In this document: one piece after another, positions 33,781-38,612 of the stretch
Position numbering within the stretch: position 1 is the stretch's first letter
Layout: each line of letters begins with the position of its first letter
DNA from: CAZFBR01 sp035353495 [NCBI: uncultured bacterium]
Lineage (GTDB): Bacteria; DAOPZR01
Assembly: GCA_964517215.1 (NCBI GenBank)
Contig: CAZFBR010000006.1
Span: forward strand, 1 to 38,612
Direction of reading: 5' to 3'
Length of the DNA stretch: 38,612 nt
Notes under the pieces: model-generated
Databases searched by the model: none
Told to the model about the DNA's origin: nothing
Seen by the model: only the letters and a program-made list of their open reading frames with translations
Translations under genes and position numbers: made by a program

Positions 33781-33810
33781 TTGACAAAACGTTCGGCAAT
33801 ATGATACAAG
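33781..33810 (+). promoter_or_regulatory. Candidate promoter of tRNA-Asp
   Basis: A perfect TTGACA (33781-33786) is followed by TACAAG (33805-33810) after 18 bases; GATACA at 33803 is an alternative -10. The leader to the tRNA would be about 54 bases. No terminator separates it from the giant gene, so some read-through is possible. Confidence 0.5.
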
Positions 33811-33870
33811 GGTCAAGTCATGTGGTGGCAGCGGGTGTGTTGTTGGCTGTTGCTCCTGCAGTGGCGGCTG

Positions 33871-33946
33871 GGGACGTAGTGCAGTGGTTAGCACGCTGGC
33901 CTGTCAAGCCAGAAGTCGCGGGTTCAAGTCCCGTCGTCCCCGCCAT
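33871..33946 (+). tRNA. tRNA-Asp (GUC)
   Basis: A complete 76-base cloverleaf: acceptor GGGGACG with CGTCCCC, D stem GTGC/GCAC, anticodon stem CTGGC/GCCAG with loop CTGTCAA (anticodon GTC at 33904-33906), T stem with one G-T wobble and loop TTCAAGT, discriminator G, and an encoded CCA end. Confidence 0.97.
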
Positions 33947-33981
33947 TTTTTTGTATTCAATGCCGGAAAACCGGCAGCAAA

Positions 33982-34008
33982 CACCGGCTCATGGGCCGGT
34001 GCTTTTTT
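33982..34008 (+). terminator. Rho-independent terminator after tRNA-Asp
   Basis: A 7-bp stem (33982-33988 with 33995-34001) is followed by TTTTTT (34003-34008). A second small hairpin (GCCGG-AAAA-CCGGC, 33962-33975) sits between it and the tRNA, and a T-run directly follows the CCA. Confidence 0.85.
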
Positions 34009-34026
34009 GTTTGGCACCCCCCCCAG

Positions 34027-34055
34027 TTGACAATCAGCAGCTGTTTATCTATAAT
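34027..34055 (+). promoter_or_regulatory. Perfect-consensus sigma-70 promoter of the second giant protein
   Basis: TTGACA (34027-34032) and TATAAT (34050-34055) are exactly 17 bases apart. The leader to ATG 34195 is about 130 bases. Confidence 0.9.
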
Positions 34056-34152
34056 ATATACCGCTGAAAATTGTTACACAGATTACACTATCGTCGGGAG
34101 AAAAAGCGGCGCCGGCGGTATGTTTATTGCTTATTATCCATCTTGTTGTATT

Positions 34153-34169
34153 GTCCCTGCACGAGGGAC
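34153..34169 (+). promoter_or_regulatory. Hairpin in the 5' leader of the second giant gene
   Basis: GTCCCT (34153-34158) pairs with AGGGAC (34164-34169) around a 5-base loop, ending 25 bases before the start codon. It could stabilise the message or modulate translation; no known riboswitch motif was recognised. Confidence 0.5.
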
Positions 34170-34194
34170 GACTTCGGTAGTTGGAGAAGAGGAT

Positions 34195-37100
34195 ATGAAA
34201 AAGGTCATCGTACTCCTGATCGCGTTCTCGCTGGCGCTGGCGCTGGTGTTGCCTGCGGCTGCGGATCCGCCGAACGTGGAGAATACGGGCAGCTACGACC
34301 AGTACGTGCTGCCGGGCGGATACGCGACGGTACTCGCGATCAGGATCGAGAACCCGAACGACACTGAGACGGTGCGGCTGACCGACCTTGACATCGTGCA
34401 GACGGCGGCGGCGGCATCGGGAACGGCGCTGCCGGTAGCCAGGGCGTTTCTTTCCTCAACCGAAGGTTCGATCGGCAGTTATTCAGCGGTGTGTGCGGCA
34501 ACCCCGCAGAACATGATTGTTGGCTACAGCATTCCCGCCGGCGAAACCCGCATCCTCTATCTGACCATCCTTTCGGCGGCCTCGTTGGGCAACGGTGACG
34601 CGTTTACCGTTTCAGTGGCGAATCTGTCGTTTACCGTTGCCGGTGTTGTGGTGCCGGACATTGCGGCCGGCCCGTCGAAATCGATGAAAGTGGCAACGGG
34701 ATTCCAAGCACTGACCAGCCCGTACAAGAGCGGTGCCGACCAGTTTATCGTGGTGCCTGCGTATGGGCATCCGACGGCGCTCTACAAGTTCGGCGGCGGT
34801 TTGACTGGCGGCCGTTTTGTGCAGTCGCAGGATCGGCCGACCGGCAGCGCCTACCGGGGTGACATCTCCGGAATCACGCTCGATATTATCGACACTTTGC
34901 CGCTCGCTGAAGGCACCCAGAGCATCTGGACTGGTTCGGGGATGGACACGAGTTTTGTCACCGTTAACGGAACCACGGCCTGGGGCAATGTGGAACCGAG
35001 CGCGTTTGTGCCCAATCCGATCAATATTGCCGCCGCTGATTTCTCAGAATGGGCGGTCTATGCGGACAACAACGGCAATGATGTGTGGGACAAGGACGAT
35101 GACAAACTGACGTCAGGCAATGGGACATTCGTGCCCAGCGACAGCGGCTGGCATCAGTTGTCGATTACGTTCAAGACAGACATTCCGGCGCCGGATGAGA
35201 ATAATGACAGCCACTATCTGCTGACGTTCCGCACCAGCGGCGGTTGGGGCGCGGGCAAGGTTGGGTACGGTGATGAATTTACCGCGGTCATCCGTGGCGT
35301 CACCCTGGCGACGGCGGCGGTGTTGGGCGACACCATGATTGGCGGTGACACGCGTTCTTGCATGGTCTATGAACTGGTCGGTCCGGTGCAGAATGTTTCC
35401 AATCTGAGCACCAGCATCCTGGGCATTGAGACCAACCGCGCGATCGATTCGGAAGCGACGCCGTGGCGGCTGATGGACTCATTCTTCGGTCTGCCGGAAG
35501 AAGACCCGATTACCGGGCGCAATGATAATCAATACCTTGATTATGTTCCGGATGCGGTGCTGGGTTTGAACCTGACCATGGGTCCGGTATCCCAGTGGGG
35601 GACAACCTTCCCGGATGCCTGCAATCAGGCACTGGAGCGGATCACCCTGCGTTTCAATTATAACGTTGGCGGATTTGACGTTACTGATTTGCGCGACCGG
35701 ACGGCAGACAAGGCGAGCGGCATCTGCGTCTATCGTGACAATCCGACCACGAGCGGGACCAGCTTCAGCGGCGAATTTGATGAGAATGATGTGCTGGTGC
35801 CGATTTCGGTGGCAGCCAGCCGCTGGGTGACGGTGCAGCCGACCTACGCCGATCTTGAACTGGTTCTTGACGCCGGCGAGGTGCCGCCGGTTACCGACTG
35901 GTCGGCAACCTACAACTCGACCCTGGGCGGGGCGTCGGTAAACAACTCGGGACTGGATTACTTCATCACCCTGTTGCTCTCCCAGACCGCGGATGCCGAT
36001 GACAGTTTCACGGTTACCTTGGTGAGCAACGGCATGGGCTTCACCAACGGCGCGTCGAACCCGACCCCGAATGTGCATATCGTCAAGTCCGATACCATTG
36101 TGGTGGCGGTTCCGACCCAGATTATCGACATGGTGCAATACTGGCCGGAACCGGGCAAGATTGTCGAGCAGAGCAATCCGCAGGCGGTACTCGGATTTAA
36201 CGTGCGCGACAAGGGCTCGGATACGGCGGTTTTCCTGTCCCAGATCAATTTGCATGTGTTTAACCCGTCCGGTACCAATTTTACGGTTGATGAACTGAAG
36301 AAGCTCACGTCCGACACTTTTTCCGGCATCGCCATTTACAAGGATAACGATGCCAACCCGCTCAATAGCAACGGCATGTTCGATTCGGGTATTGACCTGG
36401 TGGTGCCGCTGGACGGCAGCGAAACGTGGACCTTCAGCGGGTATCAGGACCATTATGACCAGCATTACATGACCATGACCGTGGCCAATCCGCTGCTGCA
36501 GGCGGCGATTCCTGATGACGACAACGGGGTGAATGCGGGGGCCGATTACTTCATTGTCATCCGCACCTCGTCCACGGCAAGTGACGGGCACAGCTTTTAC
36601 TTCAAGCTGGTCGATCCGGCCAGTGTCATCTATTGCGACCAGACGGGCAACGACTATTCGGTGACGTTCCGGGACAACGACCCGGGCACAACCAACCATG
36701 AAACCGGTTTGCCGAGCACAGCCAACGACATGTGGAGTTTCACCGGCCGCACGATCAGCGTGGTGGCGGTGACCGCCATGGCGGCGGAAAAGTTGACCAC
36801 GCCCGGACAGCAGATTGATGCGCAGAGCGACCAGGTGGCGGTGCTGGGATTGAATATCAATGACGGCACCAATGGCGTGGAAAAGCTGACCTCGGTGACG
36901 GTATCCTGCACCTATCCGACCGGTGCTTCGGGCGGATTTTCTTCGAGTGATCTGGCCACCTTGGCGACGGATTATACCAGCGGTTTCTCGCTGTACGCTG
37001 ACGACGGCGATAGCATCGGCGTCTTCGACGCCAATGACCATATCATCCAGATCGGATTGCCGAGCTGGAACGGCACCCGGGTGACGCTGAATCCGACGGC

Positions 37101-38612
37101 GGGCGTGGATATCCCCAATAATGACGCCGCCACCTATGCGGGCAATGACTTCTTTGTGGTGCTGCGCACCAGCAGCACCATCAATTACCGCGATTCGTTC
37201 GTGGTCTCCCTGGTGCCGGGCGGGGTGACGACCACCTCCGGGGTGTCTGATTCGGAAATGACCGTCACCACCGACGCCATCACCTGCCGGGTGCCGACCT
37301 TCTACACCAACCTGACTGCAACCGGCCAGGATATCGGGGCAAACGACACCGTGACCGTGATCGGGATCAACATGCGGGGTATTACTTCGGCAGGTGTGGA
37401 TGGTGGAGACCAACTGACGAAAATCACCGTGGCGTTCTCAAATATCGGCGGCGATTTTCAATTCACGTCGAGTGACTTGTCGCCGGTAAACAGTCTCAGT
37501 ACGGCGGCAGGGGTGGCAATCTGGGCCGACCTTGGCGCGACCAATGTAGGCAGCTTCGACCGCGCCACGGACGTCCTGGTGCCGTTTGCCGCGACGCCGG
37601 TGTGGACGTCGCTGGGCGATTCGCAGTTTGTCACGATTGATATTGTCGACACTGCCATCCCGGCATTTGATACGGGCGTGGATGCCGGCTACGATTTTTA
37701 TATTGTCATCAGCAGCAGCAACACGATCAGTTACGGTGACAATTTCACCGTGACCATCCCGAAGCAGGGCCTGGAGGCGCTGAGCGGGAAGGTCGAAAAG
37801 ACGGTCTCGTCCTGCATCATCACCTCGAACGCGGTGACCTCGACGGTGTTGACCGACCTGGTGGGCGCAGCCGGCGCGCAAGTTGAGGCGCATGGCGATA
37901 CGGTGGCGGTTATCGGGATTAATGCCTATGATGCTCCGACCGGGAGCGAATACATTAATCAGATTACCCTGCGCATCTGCCGGGTGGGCACGGACCGTGA
38001 TTTCAGCAGCAGCGATCTGGCTGACCTGACGAGTGATGCTCACGGCGGCATCCAGCTGTATCGTGACGATGGCGCCACGGACGGTGTGTTTGATGCGCTC
38101 GACTCGCTGGTGACGCTGGACGGGTCGCAGTCGTTTCTGCCGCAAGGGGTGTGGTCGGACTCCTATACGGTGACCCTGACCCCGTTCAGTACCGACGATG
38201 TCCAGTTGCCGGGGGACAATGTCACTGCGGGCAATGTCGGTGCCGACTACTATATTGTGGTTAAGACCAGCACTACCATGAATTTCCTCGATGACTTTTT
38301 CGTCGAGGTGCTGCCCAACGGGATCAGCTATTCCGCGGGCCCGGCCGCCGATTCGGTGGCCAGCGGCGTGATTGCCTGCCGGGTGCCGGTGGTGATCAGC
38401 GATGTGGCGACGGAAACCGGCAGCGTCTACAAGAAGGACGAAAGCGACACCTTTGACATTCTGGGAATCAATGCCTGGGACAACAGCCGCAATGCGGTGA
38501 TGAAGACGGTCAAGGTGACGTTTGCCAATGTCACCGGCTTCAATCTGGCCACGGATATCAACGTCGAGCTGCGCCGCGATGGCAGCACGCTGGTGGTTGT
38601 CGTGAAGGAGCG
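34195..38612 (+). CDS. Giant secreted repeat protein (3' end outside window)
   Basis: The frame is open for 1,472 codons to the window edge. MKKVIVLLIAFSLALALVLP plus AAA is a clear signal peptide. The N-terminal 350 residues are beta-rich. From about 36,155 the protein is built of modules starting with a version of xVIGINxxD (at about 36155, 36811, 37333, 37882 and 38425; the last three spacings are 522-549 bases, about 180 residues). Each module has FxSSDL, an Asp-rich stretch such as LYADDGDSIGVFDANDHI, a beta segment, and DYYIVVKTSTTM. The Asp-rich stretch resembles a calcium-binding (dockerin/EF-hand-like) loop. AGAGGAT lies just before the ATG. I recognise no named family; an S-layer, adhesin or filament role is inferred from size, secretion and repetition. 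Confidence 0.88.
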   Translation, partial: MKKVIVLLIAFSLALALVLPAAADPPNVENTGSYDQYVLPGGYATVLAIRIENPNDTETVRLTDLDIVQTAAAASGTALPVARAFLSSTEGSIGSYSAVCAATPQNMIVGYSIPAGETRILYLTILSAASLGNGDAFTVSVANLSFTVAGVVVPDIAAGPSKSMKVATGFQALTSPYKSGADQFIVVPAYGHPTALYKFGGGLTGGRFVQSQDRPTGSAYRGDISGITLDIIDTLPLAEGTQSIWTGSGMDTSFVTVNGTTAWGNVEPSAFVPNPINIAAADFSEWAVYADNNGNDVWDKDDDKLTSGNGTFVPSDSGWHQLSITFKTDIPAPDENNDSHYLLTFRTSGGWGAGKVGYGDEFTAVIRGVTLATAAVLGDTMIGGDTRSCMVYELVGPVQNVSNLSTSILGIETNRAIDSEATPWRLMDSFFGLPEEDPITGRNDNQYLDYVPDAVLGLNLTMGPVSQWGTTFPDACNQALERITLRFNYNVGGFDVTDLRDRTADKASGICVYRDNPTTSGTSFSGEFDENDVLVPISVAASRWVTVQPTYADLELVLDAGEVPPVTDWSATYNSTLGGASVNNSGLDYFITLLLSQTADADDSFTVTLVSNGMGFTNGASNPTPNVHIVKSDTIVVAVPTQIIDMVQYWPEPGKIVEQSNPQAVLGFNVRDKGSDTAVFLSQINLHVFNPSGTNFTVDELKKLTSDTFSGIAIYKDNDANPLNSNGMFDSGIDLVVPLDGSETWTFSGYQDHYDQHYMTMTVANPLLQAAIPDDDNGVNAGADYFIVIRTSSTASDGHSFYFKLVDPASVIYCDQTGNDYSVTFRDNDPGTTNHETGLPSTANDMWSFTGRTISVVAVTAMAAEKLTTPGQQIDAQSDQVAVLGLNINDGTNGVEKLTSVTVSCTYPTGASGGFSSSDLATLATDYTSGFSLYADDGDSIGVFDANDHIIQIGLPSWNGTRVTLNPTAGVDIPNNDAATYAGNDFFVVLRTSSTINYRDSFVVSLVPGGVTTTSGVSDSEMTVTTDAITCRVPTFYTNLTATGQDIGANDTVTVIGINMRGITSAGVDGGDQLTKITVAFSNIGGDFQFTSSDLSPVNSLSTAAGVAIWADLGATNVGSFDRATDVLVPFAATPVWTSLGDSQFVTIDIVDTAIPAFDTGVDAGYDFYIVISSSNTISYGDNFTVTIPKQGLEALSGKVEKTVSSCIITSNAVTSTVLTDLVGAAGAQVEAHGDTVAVIGINAYDAPTGSEYINQITLRICRVGTDRDFSSSDLADLTSDAHGGIQLYRDDGATDGVFDALDSLVTLDGSQSFLPQGVWSDSYTVTLTPFSTDDVQLPGDNVTAGNVGADYYIVVKTSTTMNFLDDFFVEVLPNGISYSAGPAADSVASGVIACRVPVVISDVATETGSVYKKDESDTFDILGINAWDNSRNAVMKTVKVTFANVTGFNLATDINVELRRDGSTLVVVVKE

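Noticed and set aside
34012-34032. Sigma-54 promoter suggested by TGGCAC upstream of the second giant gene
   Set aside because: The expected GC of the -12 element is not at the right spacing; TTGAC lies about four bases too far. A perfect sigma-70 promoter is present instead.
1-38612. CRISPR arrays, rRNA genes and insertion-sequence transposases
   Set aside because: None was seen; repeats in the giant genes are protein-domain repeats, not direct repeats with unique spacers.

Overview
The window is about 38.6 kb of GC-rich DNA from a Gram-negative (diderm) bacterium. Evidence for the cell type is two lipoprotein signal peptides, two Sec-exported giant surface proteins (one ending in a FlgD/T9SS-like C-terminal Ig domain), an NtrB/NtrC-type sigma-54 pair, a Flp-type prepilin and sigma-70 promoters that match the E. 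coli consensus. No ribosomal RNA or phylogenetic marker other than EF-G is present. The gene mix (DUF2752, ThrH, STAS proteins, Fn3/lamin-tail giants with a FlgD-like tail) resembles uncultured PVC-adjacent or Omnitrophota-like lineages, but that placement is a guess.

Layout. 1-721 (minus): DUF2752 fragment plus a small membrane protein. 943-1899: SurA/PpiC-like lipoprotein behind a perfect TTGACA-17-TATAAT promoter. 2050-4155: fusA (EF-G) with its own terminator. 4205-4798: an apparently ORF-less class C group II intron-like RNA starting right after the T-run of the fusA terminator. 4857-6596 (minus): STAS protein and CoA-acylating aldehyde dehydrogenase. 6742-8732 (plus): STAS fused to an unknown domain, translationally coupled to a phosphopantetheinyl transferase. 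8736-9608: amphi-Trp protein (minus) and a one-TM protein (plus). 9622-12293 (minus): thrH and a probable zinc-uptake operon (ribbon-helix-helix/zinc-ribbon regulator, ZnuC-like ATPase, ZnuB-like permease) with an inverted-repeat operator inside its promoter. 12386-12799: Flp-like prepilin and DUF2892 protein. 13186-16048 (plus): overlapping operon of a DEGD-box RNA helicase, a class III adenylate cyclase and an exported rubredoxin-like lipoprotein. About 16241-16487: decayed 3' end of a glutamate dehydrogenase gene.

16712-33756 (plus) is one long operon in which every gene overlaps the next: UvrD-family helicase, NtrB-like kinase, NtrC-like activator, a secreted coiled-coil protein and a giant secreted phospholipase D-like/Fn3/lamin-tail/Ig-repeat protein. 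The giant gene is split by a single-base frameshift near 29196; joined, it would encode about 3,546 residues. A low-GC patch (about 21.5-22.4 kb) covers the second half of the NtrC gene. Then come tRNA-Asp(GUC) (33871-33946), a terminator, a second perfect-consensus promoter, and another giant secreted repeat protein (34195 to the window end, incomplete) built from roughly 180-residue modules with Asp-rich, calcium-loop-like segments.

Functional themes: translation and protein export housekeeping (EF-G, SurA-like, tRNA-Asp), partner-switching and cyclic-nucleotide signalling (STAS, cyclase), metal homeostasis, and two large cell-surface or secreted proteins.
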